A stretch of 64,000 bases of DNA from Porticoccaceae bacterium (GCA_029252555.1 JAQXBF010000016.1:1-64000), one strand, 5' to 3'; numbered from the stretch's first letter, positions 36,540 through 45,894 are shown. A program made the numbers and translations. The notes: generated by a model from the letters alone, not told the origin.

Positions 36540-38477
36540 ATGTCTGAATCGCCGCTCTATCCTGTGCCTGCCCATTGGCAAGAAAACGCTTGGATCAACA
36601 AGCAAAAGTATAGTCAGATGTATCGCCAGTCAATTGAGCAGCCGGATCAGTTTTGGGCCGAGCAGGCTAGCGAGTTTCTGACTTGGGATAAGCAATGGCA
36701 GTCCGTATCCAGCTATGACTTTGCCGCTGGAGAAGCGACTTGGTTTGGTGGCGGCCAGTTAAATGTTGCGGTCAACTGCATCGACCGCCATTTGCTCGCG
36801 AGAGCAGAACAAACTGCCTTGATCTGGGAGGGTGACGAGCCCACCGACGACAAAAAAATCACCTATGTCCAGCTGCACGATCAGGTTTCCCGATTGGGCA
36901 ATGTGCTGCGTGATCGCGGGGTTAAGAAAGGCGATCGTGTCTGCATTTATATGCCGATGATCCCGGAAGCCGCCTATGCCATGTTGGCCTGTGCCCGCAT
37001 TGGCGCTGTGCATTCTGTGGTGTTTGGTGGTTTTTCTCCGGAAGCATTAAAAGATCGTATTCTTGATTCCGATTGCCAGCTGGTAATGACAGCAGATGAA
37101 GGGGTTCGCGGGGGTAAGTCTATTCCTTTGAAGGCTAATGTCGATAAAGCTCTTGAGAGCTGCCCCGGGGTGCATAGCTGTGTCGTGGTGGAGCGTACCT
37201 CCTGCAAGATTAGCTGGGCTGAAGGCCGTGATGTTTGGTATCACCAGGCCGTTGAGGGAGTGTCTGCGGACTGCGCCGCTGAATCAATGGGTTCGGAAGA
37301 CCCGCTATTTATTCTCTATACCTCTGGCTCCACTGGTAAACCTAAAGGGGTGCTACACACCACTGGCGGCTATCTGTTGATGTCTGCTATGAGCCACAAA
37401 TACACATTTGACTATAAGGAGGGTGATATTTATTGGTGTACAGCGGATGTAGGATGGATTACTGGCCACAGCTATATTTTGTACGGCCCTCTTTGCAATG
37501 GCGGTATCTCATTGATGTTTGAGGGGGTGCCAACCTACCCAGATACGTCACGTTTCTGGCAGGTGATAGATAAGCATCAGGTCAATCAGTTTTACACGGC
37601 GCCTACAGCGATTCGTGCACTGATGGCCGCAGGTAATGGGCCAGTTGAGCAGACCTCGCGCAGCTCATTAAAGCTACTGGGTACTGTGGGTGAACCTATT
37701 AATCCAGAGGCTTGGGAATGGTATTACCGGGTTGTGGGTGAGAGCCGCTGCCCGATTGTGGATACCTGGTGGCAGACGGAAACCGGTGCCCATATGATGA
37801 CGCCATTCCCTGGCGCTACCGACCTTAAGCCGGGCTCGGCATCGCAGCCATTCTTTGGGGTGCAGCCCATCTTATTGGACCCTGAGGGTACTGAAGTAGA
37901 GGGTGCTGGTGAAGGGTTGTTAATGATTAAGTCGTCATGGCCCAGTCAGATTCGCTCTGTTTTTGGCGATCACAAGCGCTGTGTCGAGACCTATTTTAGT
38001 GCCTATCCCGGCTATTATTTTACTGGCGATGGTGCGCGCAGAGATGAAGACGGCTATTACTGGATCACTGGCCGTGTGGACGATGTGCTCAACGTGTCGG
38101 GCCACCGTATGGGCACGGCAGAGGTTGAGAGTGCGCTGGTGTTACATGAGAGCATTGCTGAAGCCGCAGTGGTCGGCTACCCTCATGATATTAAAGGGCA
38201 GGGCATCTACTGTTATGTCACACCTATGTCGAATGTTGAGCCCAATGAAGCGCTGCTCAAAGAGTTGATTGCGCTGTGCGTTGCAGAGATTGGCCCGATT
38301 GCCAAGCCAGACATTATTCAATGGGCTCCTGGGCTACCAAAAACCAGATCCGGCAAAATTATGCGCCGTATCCTGCGTAAAGTGGCTGCTAATGAGCTAG
38401 ACAGTTTGGGCGATACCTCAACATTGGCTGATCCAGCTGTTGTTGATGAGTTAATTGAGAGCCGCCACAACCGTTAG
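36540..38477 (+). CDS. acs: Acetyl-CoA synthetase
   Basis: AMP-forming ligase activating acetate, about 645 residues. The P-loop is [20 protein letters not shown] near residue 262. [13 protein letters not shown] (about 413) and the C-terminal [17 protein letters not shown], with the Lys acetylated in known Acs enzymes, fit Acs better than PrpE. The ATG at 36540 follows AAAGAG; a TTG 13 codons upstream is less likely. It lies 143 nt after hexR with no visible HexR box of its own. Confidence 0.93.
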   Translation: MSESPLYPVPAHWQENAWINKQKYSQMYRQSIEQPDQFWAEQASEFLTWDKQWQSVSSYDFAAGEATWFGGGQLNVAVNCIDRHLLARAEQTALIWEGDEPTDDKKITYVQLHDQVSRLGNVLRDRGVKKGDRVCIYMPMIPEAAYAMLACARIGAVHSVVFGGFSPEALKDRILDSDCQLVMTADEGVRGGKSIPLKANVDKALESCPGVHSCVVVERTSCKISWAEGRDVWYHQAVEGVSADCAAESMGSEDPLFILYTSGSTGKPKGVLHTTGGYLLMSAMSHKYTFDYKEGDIYWCTADVGWITGHSYILYGPLCNGGISLMFEGVPTYPDTSRFWQVIDKHQVNQFYTAPTAIRALMAAGNGPVEQTSRSSLKLLGTVGEPINPEAWEWYYRVVGESRCPIVDTWWQTETGAHMMTPFPGATDLKPGSASQPFFGVQPILLDPEGTEVEGAGEGLLMIKSSWPSQIRSVFGDHKRCVETYFSAYPGYYFTGDGARRDEDGYYWITGRVDDVLNVSGHRMGTAEVESALVLHESIAEAAVVGYPHDIKGQGIYCYVTPMSNVEPNEALLKELIALCVAEIGPIAKPDIIQWAPGLPKTRSGKIMRRILRKVAANELDSLGDTSTLADPAVVDELIESRHNR

Positions 38478-38514
38478 CCCGAAAAGGGGGTAATGATAAA
38501 AAGAGATATGCTTT

Positions 38515-39375
38515 ATGAAGACGTTTCTTGCTCTTATTGGTGGGGTGCTACTGACCTACTTGGTATTATTAAATCTTCCTGCAGCCAGCCCAGTTAAGGA
38601 TATTGCCTTTTATCAGCCAGCCTCTGTACAGGTGATTGCCCATGGCAACGGCCGAGCACTATTGCCTGGCAATACCTTAGAGGCGGGGGTAAATGCCCTT
38701 GAGGTGGGGGCGGATATTCTGGAGTTAGATATCCATTTAACTGCGGATAATCAATTAGTGGTGCGCCACGATAATATTATTGATACCACCACTAACGGGG
38801 TTGGTGTGATTGCTGAGATGACTCTGGCTGAGCTTCAGCAATATGATGTTGGGTTCCATGAGGTCGACTTTCCAGAATTATCTTACTCAAGTGGAATTGT
38901 GATCCCGACTCTGGAATCACTTTTCGATAAAATGCCTAACAGCCGTTATTTGATCGAGCTAAAGCCAATCAAAACGGCTGCTGCAGACCATCTCTGCGCT
39001 CTTGTGAAGAAACGCAACCTTAGGGAGCAAGTTGTTATTGGGTCTTTCCATAGCTCGGTTCTGGAGTACTTTAGGCAAGTTTGTCCAGCCGTGCCCACTT
39101 CTCTTGGCCAGTCGGAAGCGGCGCAGCTGGTGGTGCTCAGTCGCTTAGGGCTGAGCCACCTCTACAGTTCTCCTGGGGTCTCAGTGCAGTTGCCCGTCAT
39201 ATATGGTGGTTTTGAAATCTTAACGCCGGCAATAGTCAAAGCCGCACACCATTTGAATATAAGAGTAGATGCCTGGACCGTTAATGATCCCAAAATCATG
39301 CAAAAATTGATCAATATGGAGGTGGATGGAATTATTACCGATCGACCAGATGTCTTGAGGAGCGTGATGAAATAG
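38515..39375 (+). CDS. Glycerophosphodiester phosphodiesterase-like protein
   Basis: GDPD-family TIM-barrel protein of 286 residues with an N-terminal hydrophobic segment (about 4-22) that is a signal anchor or signal peptide, so it acts in the periplasm. Visible motifs are the Glu pair in ADILELDIHL and the His in VVRHDNIID. The usual HRG opening reads IAHGNGRALLPGNTLEAG, so the Arg directly after the first His is replaced. Related subfamilies also deviate here. It probably hydrolyses glycerophosphodiesters, but the altered pocket makes the substrate uncertain. It follows acs by 37 nt. Confidence 0.8.
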   Translation: MKTFLALIGGVLLTYLVLLNLPAASPVKDIAFYQPASVQVIAHGNGRALLPGNTLEAGVNALEVGADILELDIHLTADNQLVVRHDNIIDTTTNGVGVIAEMTLAELQQYDVGFHEVDFPELSYSSGIVIPTLESLFDKMPNSRYLIELKPIKTAAADHLCALVKKRNLREQVVIGSFHSSVLEYFRQVCPAVPTSLGQSEAAQLVVLSRLGLSHLYSSPGVSVQLPVIYGGFEILTPAIVKAAHHLNIRVDAWTVNDPKIMQKLINMEVDGIITDRPDVLRSVMK

Positions 39376-39467
39376 CAGAGAGTACAGGGCAGGTAGTCTT
39401 TTAGTTAATACATTAATGTCGCATTTAGGCCCAAATTGGTCTAAAAATAATACAATGATGGATAGGA

Positions 39468-39814
39468 ATGGATAGCATAATGGCGAGTATGAAACTAGAT
39501 ATCAGCAAACAACTAGCTAGGCTAATGAGAGAGAGAGACGTCTTTCCCAGAGTGCGCTGTCACGTGCAACGGGCGTTCCTCAACCAACAATCAATCGCAT
39601 TCTTAGTGAGGTTACGGGAGAGCCTCGCCGAGACTCGGTCGTTCGCATTGCCAATTGCTTTGGCGTGACTCCCGAATCTCTGTATGGGCCGCCAGCTAAG
39701 AAGCCCCGCGACGGAGGCCTAATCTCAGTCGAAGACCTCTATGACCGAATTGCTAGTCTCAGCGACGCGGAAAGAGCCGCTCTTTTTGCCAAGGTGGCTG
39801 AGAAACTAAGCTAA
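39468..39814 (+). pseudogene. XRE-family HTH regulator frameshifted at a GA repeat
   Basis: The frame from ATG 39468 reads KLDISKQLARLMRER, then leaves the family pattern after a (GA)6 tract. Reading two bases further on restores LSQSALSRATGVPQPTINRI, then RRDSVVRIANCFGVTPESLY and a helical tail ending AKVAEKLS with TAA. These are classic phage-repressor-type HTH and dimerisation parts. With one GA unit fewer, a single frame of about 115 codons would result (MRERRLSQSALS). It is therefore a recently broken gene, a phase-variable switch, or an assembly error. ATGs at 39480 and 39489 are alternative starts. Confidence 0.75.
39527..39538 (+). repeat. (GA)6 dinucleotide tract inside the HTH gene
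   Basis: Six consecutive GA units in codons 20-24 of the regulator. Loss of one unit restores the frame to the downstream helix-turn-helix. Short dinucleotide tracts can slip in replication, though six units is at the low end for efficient phase variation. Confidence 0.8.
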
Positions 39815-39824
39815 TCGCTGACGG

Positions 39825-39962
39825 TTATTCAGGAGCTTGGGCAACAATCCCCTTAAGTGTCATTCGTTGTGATTTTGGTAGGCTTTCTAGCCAGCGTGTA
39901 AAACTATCTAAGCCGCCGTCAAAGGCGGTTTGAAATGCATTTTTTTCTACTTCATTTCTCAC
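39825..39962 (-). CDS. Small hypothetical protein
   Basis: A 45-codon frame starting at GTG with AAGGA about 7 nt upstream; in-frame ATGs further upstream have no ribosome site. The product is charged and probably helical (includes SFTRWLESLPKSQR) and has no recognised family. It converges on the frameshifted HTH gene with a 10-nt gap. It may be spurious; the good ribosome site and amino-acid-like composition are the only support. Confidence 0.35.
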   Translation of the reverse strand: MRNEVEKNAFQTAFDGGLDSFTRWLESLPKSQRMTLKGIVAQAPE

Positions 39963-40070
39963 TGACTCTTCCTTATTACCATATTCCATGACATCCATAC
40001 ATCCATTACTATGCAATCAAAAATAACCTTTTGGGATAGACTCGCTGCCAAATTACTATAATTCTTACGA

Positions 40071-40090
40071 ACTAATACTAAAGTATTAGT
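40071..40090. promoter_or_regulatory. Perfect palindrome upstream of the second lysE
   Basis: ACTAATACT-AA-AGTATTAGT: 9-bp perfect arms with a 2-bp spacer, about 120 bp before the LysE-family gene. The symmetry and AT-rich setting suggest an operator for a dimeric regulator, possibly the neighbouring HTH protein. Confidence 0.5.
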
Positions 40091-40208
40091 TGTAGCTTTA
40101 AGCTTTGACCTCTCCAGAGAGCCAATAGCAGCCGTAACACAGACCGATTTCAGATAGGTGTTACGAAAAATATGCTTGTTTTATCCATCTAGGTCTGTAT
40201 AAAACAGT

Positions 40209-40877
40209 ATGGACATTATTCTTCAAAACTCATCTAGTGCGATGTTTTGGGTTTCAGTGAGCGTTGCTTGCCTACTGGGGGCCATGTCGCCGGGCCCTAG
40301 TTTGGCGCTCATTGTTAATCATTCCCTATCCCAGGGCAAAATAGCAGGGCTCTGTGCGGCTTTGGCCCATGGCTTGGGAATCTCAATTTTTGCTTTTATC
40401 ACCGCATTTGGTTTGGTTGTTGCGGTTGATAAAAACCCGCTACTGTTTGATGTTATTCAGGTTTTAGGTAGCCTTTTCTTGTTCTACTTAGCGGTGAAAT
40501 TACTGTTTTCCCCCATTAAGAGAGAATCCGGTTTAAGTATGGCGGTAAAATCCTCATACTGGGCCGCTGCGCGGGACGGCTTCTTGATTGCCTTAATCAA
40601 CCCAAAAATACTCATCTTTTTCACTGCTCTATTTAGCCAGTTTGTGCGCGTCGAGAGCGCTAACTGGGAAAAACTAGCACTCACTGCCATGGCTGGTGGT
40701 ATTGATGCACTTTGGTATATGTTGGTGGTTTTATTGGTGTCTCATTCTGGGGCCATGGTGAGATTCCAGCGTAAGAGTTGGGTGATAGACAAAGTTTTTA
40801 GCCTGATTCTGTTTGTTATTTCAATCACGTTCATTTCACAAATTTTGGAGCGTGGTGATTTTGCGCAATTCCTGTAA
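40209..40877 (+). CDS. LysE/RhtB-family amino acid exporter (second)
   Basis: Inner-membrane exporter of 222 residues with about six hydrophobic segments. The family motif is GAMSPGPSLALIVNHSLSQG near residues 24-43, with LINPKILIFFTALFSQF mid-protein. It is only distantly similar to the other LysE member in this window. The Tag-like gene follows after 43 nt. The substrate is unknown. A perfect palindrome upstream may be its operator. Confidence 0.87.
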   Translation: MDIILQNSSSAMFWVSVSVACLLGAMSPGPSLALIVNHSLSQGKIAGLCAALAHGLGISIFAFITAFGLVVAVDKNPLLFDVIQVLGSLFLFYLAVKLLFSPIKRESGLSMAVKSSYWAAARDGFLIALINPKILIFFTALFSQFVRVESANWEKLALTAMAGGIDALWYMLVVLLVSHSGAMVRFQRKSWVIDKVFSLILFVISITFISQILERGDFAQFL

Positions 40878-40920
40878 GGTTTTACTGGCTCAAGTATTCT
40901 TTAAGAAGTGATTTTTACCT

Positions 40921-41589
40921 ATGACCTCATTTAGCGAACTGTACAAATTAGCTGCTGCCAACCGCGGCGGTGCCGATGTGCTTGAGTCTGCATTGCCGAC
41001 GGCGAAAACCTCTAAACAATTAATGTCGCAGAGCGATGATCGCTATTTATCGATGATGGCGCGGTGTGTTTTTCGCGCTGGTTTTGTGTGGCGAGTGATC
41101 GACAATAAATGGTCAGGGTTTGAAGAGGCCTTTGCGCAATTTAACCCTTTGGCTGTGGCGCATTTTAGTGATGAGCGGCTTGAAGAACTGGCTCAGGATC
41201 GCAGTATAGTGCGCAACTTCACCAAGATTGTCTCGGTCCGTAACAACGCTGTTTATGTGTTGGACCGTCAACGTAGCCACGGCAGTTTTGGTCAGTTTAT
41301 TGCTGAGTGGCCAGCTGATAATGTGACTGGCCTGTGGCTAGAGATGAAAAAAAAGGGCAGTCGGCTGGGGGGCAATTCCGGCCCAATGATGCTTCGCAGT
41401 ATGGGCCGAGATACATTTTTGCTTACTAATGATGTGTGCAACGCTCTGGTTCATCATGGCTTTATTAAGAAGTTTAGCCCTAATGCTCAGCGAGATTTAA
41501 AGCTAGTCGAGCAGGTATTTGAGAATCTGCGTGAGGAGTCTGGGCGACCTCTGTGTCAAATTAGTCGTATTCTTGCCTGCACAGTTTAA
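40921..41589 (+). CDS. DNA-3-methyladenine glycosylase I-like protein
   Basis: Helical protein of 222 residues resembling the Tag/COG2818 family of base-excision glycosylases. The block SDDRYLSMMARCVFRAGFVW followed by SGFEEAFAQFNP corresponds to the family's QAGLSW...F..AF..FDP region. The C-terminal His/Cys zinc ligands of E. coli Tag are not clearly conserved (NDVCNALVHHGF is the nearest), so it may be a divergent branch with other specificity. It is probably cotranscribed with the exporter before it. Confidence 0.7.
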   Translation: MTSFSELYKLAAANRGGADVLESALPTAKTSKQLMSQSDDRYLSMMARCVFRAGFVWRVIDNKWSGFEEAFAQFNPLAVAHFSDERLEELAQDRSIVRNFTKIVSVRNNAVYVLDRQRSHGSFGQFIAEWPADNVTGLWLEMKKKGSRLGGNSGPMMLRSMGRDTFLLTNDVCNALVHHGFIKKFSPNAQRDLKLVEQVFENLREESGRPLCQISRILACTV

Positions 41590-41650
41590 TTTTCTCTAAT
41601 AGCCTCCCGCTCTGTTGCGCCAGCAATTAGCCGAGTGCTAAACTACTTCT

Positions 41651-41726
41651 GTTTCCTAAGGGGCGGTCCTTTCGGCCTGAGAAGTACCCTTTGAACCTGA
41701 TCCGGATTATGCCGGCGTAGGAATAG
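41651..41726 (+). ncRNA. TPP (THI-box) riboswitch
   Basis: The conserved THI-element parts appear in order: AAGGGGCG, CTGAGAAGTACCC, TTTGAACCTGATC, and GGATTATGCCGGCGTAGGAA. The first helix closes by TTCCTA (41653-41658) with TAGGAA. It binds thiamine pyrophosphate and should shut down the operon that starts 75 nt downstream. No terminator with T-run is evident between it and the ATG, so control is probably by hiding the ribosome site (CTGAGG). Confidence 0.95.
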
Positions 41727-41800
41727 GACTACTTGTATTTTGCCCTTCCCCCCGTGTTTGACTCCGGGTCTCCTTAACTAATGTTACTGAGGCTCATTTT

Positions 41801-43894
41801 ATGAATATCTCTCGAATTAAATGTATTACCCTACTTTTTATTTTATTGGCTAGTGTTTTCAACGCACTTGGCGCAGCGGCTGAAGACACTATTGATGAGA
41901 TTATTGTCAGCGCCGATTTTCGTAATGCGACTCTGCTTGAGTCAGCCGCCAGTATTAGTGTCATCGACGGTGAAACGATCAGCCAGCGTCAGGCGTGGCA
42001 TCTAGAGCAATTATTAAATATTGCCCCCAATGTCAATTTCTCTAGCGGAGCATCTCGTGGGCGCTTTATTCAGATTCGCGGTATTGGGGAGCGGAGCCAA
42101 TTTATTGAACCATTAAATCCATCTGTGGGTATTTTGGTTGATGGTATCGACTTTACTGGTATTGCCGGTGCAGCCACGACAATGGATATTCAGCAAGTAG
42201 AAATATTGCGTGGGCCCCAAGGCACTCTTTATGGCGCCAATGCATTGGCAGGCCTAATCAATCTTCAGGCAGTCCAGCCCAGCAAAGAGACAGCGGGCAA
42301 TCTGTCAGTCTCTCTTGGCGACTACAATAGCCAGACTGTGAGTGCGGGCCTCGGTGGGTCGGTCAGCGATAGATTGGGCTATCGATTTGCCGTACAGCAA
42401 TACAGTACTGATGGTTATATAGAAAATGATTTTTTAAATCGAGATGATACAAATAATATAGATGAGTTGAGCCTGCGCTCAATTCTAGACTGGCAGGCCA
42501 GCATTGATACGAATATCAAGCTGACGGTTTTCCATGTAAATGCCGACAATGGCTATGATGCTTTTTCTCTGGATAACACCAGGCACGCCTTATCTGATAA
42601 CCCTGGTCATGATCGCCATGAGGCCACAGCTATTGCATTGCAGAGCAACTGGCAGGGCAATCAACACTTCGAGTTAGACAGCACCCTTAGCTATGCCAAC
42701 AATAATCTTGAGTATGGTTATGACGAAGACTGGACCTATGGTGATATCTGCGTCGATTTTGTGTGTATTTATGATGGTTATGCCTCGGTCGACAATTATA
42801 TTCGCGATCGCGAAAATATCAGTCTCGATGTGCGCCTTGTGTCGAAGGATGGCGAGCAGATATTTGATGGCAGTACTGATTGGATTATGGGTGTTTACTG
42901 GCGTGACCAAGATGAGCAGCTACTGCGTCAATACAGCTTTGCAGCAGGCGATTTTACCAGTGATTTTGATACCAGCAATCAGGCTATTTATGGGCAGCTA
43001 GATACTCATTTTTCGGATAATTTAACGCTGACCACAGGGCTGCGATTGGAGAAGCGCAAGGCTGATTACAGCGATAGTGAATTGGTGGCTCATGGCATGA
43101 ATGAAAGCCTTTGGGGTGGTCGTATTGCTTTGCATTACCAGACTACAGCCAATGCCATGATCTATGGCTTGGTCTCTCGCGGCTACAAAGCCGGTGGTGT
43201 TAATAGTGACCCTGGCTTGGATGCTGCCGACCGCGAATTCGATACTGAACAAATGTGGAATATCGAAACTGGTATTAAAGGTGTTTGGCTCGATGGCTCT
43301 TTACAGGCCCAACTTTCAGCTTTCTATCAGCTACGTGATGATATTCAAATCAAGCAGTCACTGGTGCAGCCTATTGCAGAGACCAACGCCACCAGCTTTA
43401 CTGATTATTTTGGCAATGCTGCCGATGGTAAAAACTATGGTTTAGAGATGGAGTTTAACTGGTTGGCCACCGAGACCGTCGTACTATTTGGTTCTATTGG
43501 CTTGTTAGAGGCTGAGTTTGATACACCACTGTCGGATACATTAGATAGTCGTGAACAGGCCCATGCCCCCAGCTATCAATTTTCTTTGGGTAGCACTTTC
43601 CAGCTTTCCGATAATCTTGCCTTTACGTTAGATATTGAAGGTAAAGACGAATTCTTCTTGTCTTCACGCCACAGTGCTGAGACTCAGGCCTACGAATTGG
43701 TTAACGCCAATATGACCTTTGACACTGGCGATTGGGAACTATCTATCTGGGGTCGTAATCTGACCGATAAAGATGTGATTGTCCGCGGCTTTGGCAGCTT
43801 TGGTAATGACCCCCGCAATGGCTATATTACTGAGCCATATTATCAATTTGGTGCCCCAAGAGTTGTTGGTTTTGCCGGCAAGTATGAATTTTAA
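41801..43894 (+). CDS. TonB-dependent receptor, probable thiamine uptake
   Basis: Outer-membrane receptor of 697 residues. The signal peptide (about 1-27) is followed by the TonB box DEIIVSA (about 31-37) and plug domain (IQIRGIG, VGILVDGIDF, VEILRGPQGTLYGANALAG). A beta-barrel follows, ending in the C-terminal aromatic residue of GKYEF. Its place directly behind a TPP riboswitch and before thiamine-related genes indicates that it imports thiamine or a precursor or phosphate ester across the outer membrane. This matches the riboswitch-controlled receptors described from comparative genomics. Confidence 0.9.
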   Translation: MNISRIKCITLLFILLASVFNALGAAAEDTIDEIIVSADFRNATLLESAASISVIDGETISQRQAWHLEQLLNIAPNVNFSSGASRGRFIQIRGIGERSQFIEPLNPSVGILVDGIDFTGIAGAATTMDIQQVEILRGPQGTLYGANALAGLINLQAVQPSKETAGNLSVSLGDYNSQTVSAGLGGSVSDRLGYRFAVQQYSTDGYIENDFLNRDDTNNIDELSLRSILDWQASIDTNIKLTVFHVNADNGYDAFSLDNTRHALSDNPGHDRHEATAIALQSNWQGNQHFELDSTLSYANNNLEYGYDEDWTYGDICVDFVCIYDGYASVDNYIRDRENISLDVRLVSKDGEQIFDGSTDWIMGVYWRDQDEQLLRQYSFAAGDFTSDFDTSNQAIYGQLDTHFSDNLTLTTGLRLEKRKADYSDSELVAHGMNESLWGGRIALHYQTTANAMIYGLVSRGYKAGGVNSDPGLDAADREFDTEQMWNIETGIKGVWLDGSLQAQLSAFYQLRDDIQIKQSLVQPIAETNATSFTDYFGNAADGKNYGLEMEFNWLATETVVLFGSIGLLEAEFDTPLSDTLDSREQAHAPSYQFSLGSTFQLSDNLAFTLDIEGKDEFFLSSRHSAETQAYELVNANMTFDTGDWELSIWGRNLTDKDVIVRGFGSFGNDPRNGYITEPYYQFGAPRVVGFAGKYEF

Positions 43895-43921
43895 GGGCAA
43901 TTGAATTAGCAGGAGCAGGCT

Positions 43922-44170
43922 ATGCAAGTGACAGTCGATATCAGTATGTATCCCAGTCGGGAGGATTTTATTCCGCCAATCGACAGTTTTATTGAGAAGA
44001 TCAATAAATTCGATAATCTTAAGGTGACCACTTTTCCTACAAGCACTGTCGTGCAGGGAAACTTTGAGCATGCAATTGCGGCCGTGCAAGACACTATTAC
44101 AGAATGTTATCGGGAATTTAATATGGCTATCTATGTGGCGAAAATTATTCCTGGCTACGAGGCCCTTTAA
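43922..44170 (+). CDS. Thiamine-binding-type protein (YkoF/MTH1187 family)
   Basis: An 82-residue protein with no signal peptide, matching the MTH1187/YkoF-like ferredoxin-fold family. It opens VTVDISMYPSREDFIPPID and contains VTTFPTSTVVQGNFEHAIAA. B. subtilis YkoF has two such domains and binds thiamine; this single-domain form would dimerise. AGGAG lies upstream of the ATG and pnuT starts 3 nt later. It probably buffers or hands over thiamine in the cytoplasm between transporter and kinase, which is inference. Confidence 0.78.
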   Translation: MQVTVDISMYPSREDFIPPIDSFIEKINKFDNLKVTTFPTSTVVQGNFEHAIAAVQDTITECYREFNMAIYVAKIIPGYEAL

Positions 44171-44173
44171 GCA

Positions 44174-44773
44174 ATGTTTGATTGGATCAATCTTGAAACC
44201 GTAGCGGTAGCCCTAGCTGTCGCCTATCTGGTTTTAGCGATGAAAGAGAGCATTCTCTGTTGGTACTGTGCATTCTTTAGCACGGCCATCTATGTGTGGA
44301 TATTTGGTGACGTTAGCCTGTATATGGAGTCGGCATTGAATATCTATTACATGGCTATGGCCGTCTATGGCTATTATCAATGGCAGCGGGGTGGTATTAC
44401 TCAAGAAGGTGTTGCCATTTGTCGCTGGAGCGCAATTCAGCACGCACAGATTGTCTCTCTGATTGTTTTAGCTAGTTTTGTTTCTGGATATTTTTTGTCG
44501 GTTAGTACCGATGCTAAGTTGCCCTACCTAGATTCTTTCACCAGCTGGGCCAGTGTAGTCACTACCTTAATGGTGGCCCGTAAAGTCCTTGAAAACTGGA
44601 TTTATTGGATGGTAATTAATTCCGTTTCCATCTTTCTATTTATAGATCGAGAGCTCTATCAAACAGCGGCCATGCTTACGCTATACTTGGCTCTATCCGT
44701 GATTGGTTATTTTGCGTGGAGAAAGACTTATCTCAAACAGAACCCAGATAGTAGTGCAGCGAGCCCTGTCTAA
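44174..44773 (+). CDS. pnuT: PnuC-family transporter, probable thiamine permease PnuT
   Basis: Inner-membrane protein of 199 residues with about seven hydrophobic helices. The PnuC signature ALNIYYMAMAVYGYYQWQRG lies near residues 55-74. The C-terminal half has ENWIYWMVINSVSIFLFI, containing the family W...N motif. PnuC carries nicotinamide riboside, while TPP-riboswitch-linked members (PnuT) carry thiamine by facilitated diffusion with metabolic trapping. The neighbouring kinase fits that mechanism. Confidence 0.88.
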   Translation: MFDWINLETVAVALAVAYLVLAMKESILCWYCAFFSTAIYVWIFGDVSLYMESALNIYYMAMAVYGYYQWQRGGITQEGVAICRWSAIQHAQIVSLIVLASFVSGYFLSVSTDAKLPYLDSFTSWASVVTTLMVARKVLENWIYWMVINSVSIFLFIDRELYQTAAMLTLYLALSVIGYFAWRKTYLKQNPDSSAASPV

Positions 44774-45491
44774 TTGGCAGAGCTGGAATACCTCAGGGCT
44801 GCAACCTCCTTGTAATAAACCTGAAATCGTCAAAGAGCTTTTGGGCGGCCGCACCAATAAAACCTTTTTGGTTGCTGCGGGTCATTTCCATGCGGTGATC
44901 AGAGTTAATTCTCCCGATAGTGTTAAATTGGGCATCGACAGGCAACTGGAGAAGAAAATTCTTGAGTTACTGCAGCCTACCGGTATTGTCCCCCAGATTC
45001 TATTTATTGATGACGACCTTTTGGTCTCCAAGTTTATTGAGGGCGATTGCCTGACGGATAAAAGCCTAAAAAATAGCCATATTATGGAGTCTCTCTCTGA
45101 TGCATTGGGCATAGTTCAATCAATTGAGATGACCGATTCCAACCCACGCAACTATCTTGACTACTGTAGAAGCTATCTTGATCAGCTTTCGGATACGGTG
45201 GTTTCACCTTTGGTGGTGGAGCAGATAGAGGAAGCGGCCAGAGCCGTGGACGATGAAGGCTGGGAGCCTGTCATTTGCCATCATGATATGGTGCCGGAGA
45301 ATATTATTGTCAATGATGACGGGTTGTTTATCATAGATTGGGAATATGCTGCTCTGGGTCATCCGGGGCTGGATTTTTTACGTCTATACGGGGCAGACTA
45401 CGCGTCAGCCGATCGGCAAAATGGTTCTTTTCGGTCATTATTTAAGGTCAAGCAGGCGATGGACAAGCTCTGGTTAGCCGTGCAGCTATAG
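44754..45491 (+). CDS. APH-fold phosphotransferase, probable thiamine kinase
   Basis: Choline/aminoglycoside-kinase-like protein of about 245 residues. [12 protein letters not shown] near the N-terminus is the nucleotide loop. Brenner's motif appears as [12 protein letters not shown] and the metal site as [19 protein letters not shown]. Its overlap with pnuT and place in a TPP-riboswitch operon indicate phosphorylation of incoming thiamine, trapping it in the cell. The start is unsure: GTG at 44754 overlaps pnuT by 20 nt, and a TTG at 44703 would extend it. No good ribosome site is seen, implying coupling. Confidence 0.8.
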   Translation: MQRALSNWQSWNTSGLQPPCNKPEIVKELLGGRTNKTFLVAAGHFHAVIRVNSPDSVKLGIDRQLEKKILELLQPTGIVPQILFIDDDLLVSKFIEGDCLTDKSLKNSHIMESLSDALGIVQSIEMTDSNPRNYLDYCRSYLDQLSDTVVSPLVVEQIEEAARAVDDEGWEPVICHHDMVPENIIVNDDGLFIIDWEYAALGHPGLDFLRLYGADYASADRQNGSFRSLFKVKQAMDKLWLAVQL

Positions 45492-45513
45492 TATTTATTT
45501 TGGGATGGAAACA

Positions 45514-45885
45514 ATGAGTAAGCAAGCCTATAACGAGTTGAATGCTGAAGAGCAGCATGTAATCCAACAGAAGGGCACTGAACCACCGTTTGTTGGCGAG
45601 TATACCAACAACAAGGCACAAGGCATGTATCTGTGTAAGCAGTGTGACGAGCCACTGTATCGCTCAGAGCATAAGTTTCCCTCTCATTGTGGCTGGCCTA
45701 GTTTTGATGATGAAATTGAGGGTGCAGTGCGCCGTGAACCGGATGCCGATGGCAGGCGAGTTGAGATTGTCTGCGCCAATTGTGGTGGTCACCTGGGCCA
45801 TGTATTTGAAGGAGAGGGCTTTACGCCGAACAATATTCGCCACTGCGTCAACTCTATCTCTATGAAATTTGTGGCTAGAGACTAA
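45514..45885 (+). CDS. msrB: Peptide-methionine (R)-S-oxide reductase
   Basis: Repairs methionine R-sulfoxide; about 123 residues, cytoplasmic. Two zinc-binding CxxC pairs (CKQC, CANC) surround the core [22 protein letters not shown] and the catalytic Cys in RHCVNSISM complete the signature. The start MSKQAYNEL is preferred over an ATG three codons upstream. It begins 22 nt after the thiamine kinase gene, so it may be read from the same mRNA, though no functional link is evident. Confidence 0.95.
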   Translation: MSKQAYNELNAEEQHVIQQKGTEPPFVGEYTNNKAQGMYLCKQCDEPLYRSEHKFPSHCGWPSFDDEIEGAVRREPDADGRRVEIVCANCGGHLGHVFEGEGFTPNNIRHCVNSISMKFVARD

Positions 45886-45894
45886 TGCCTGTGG

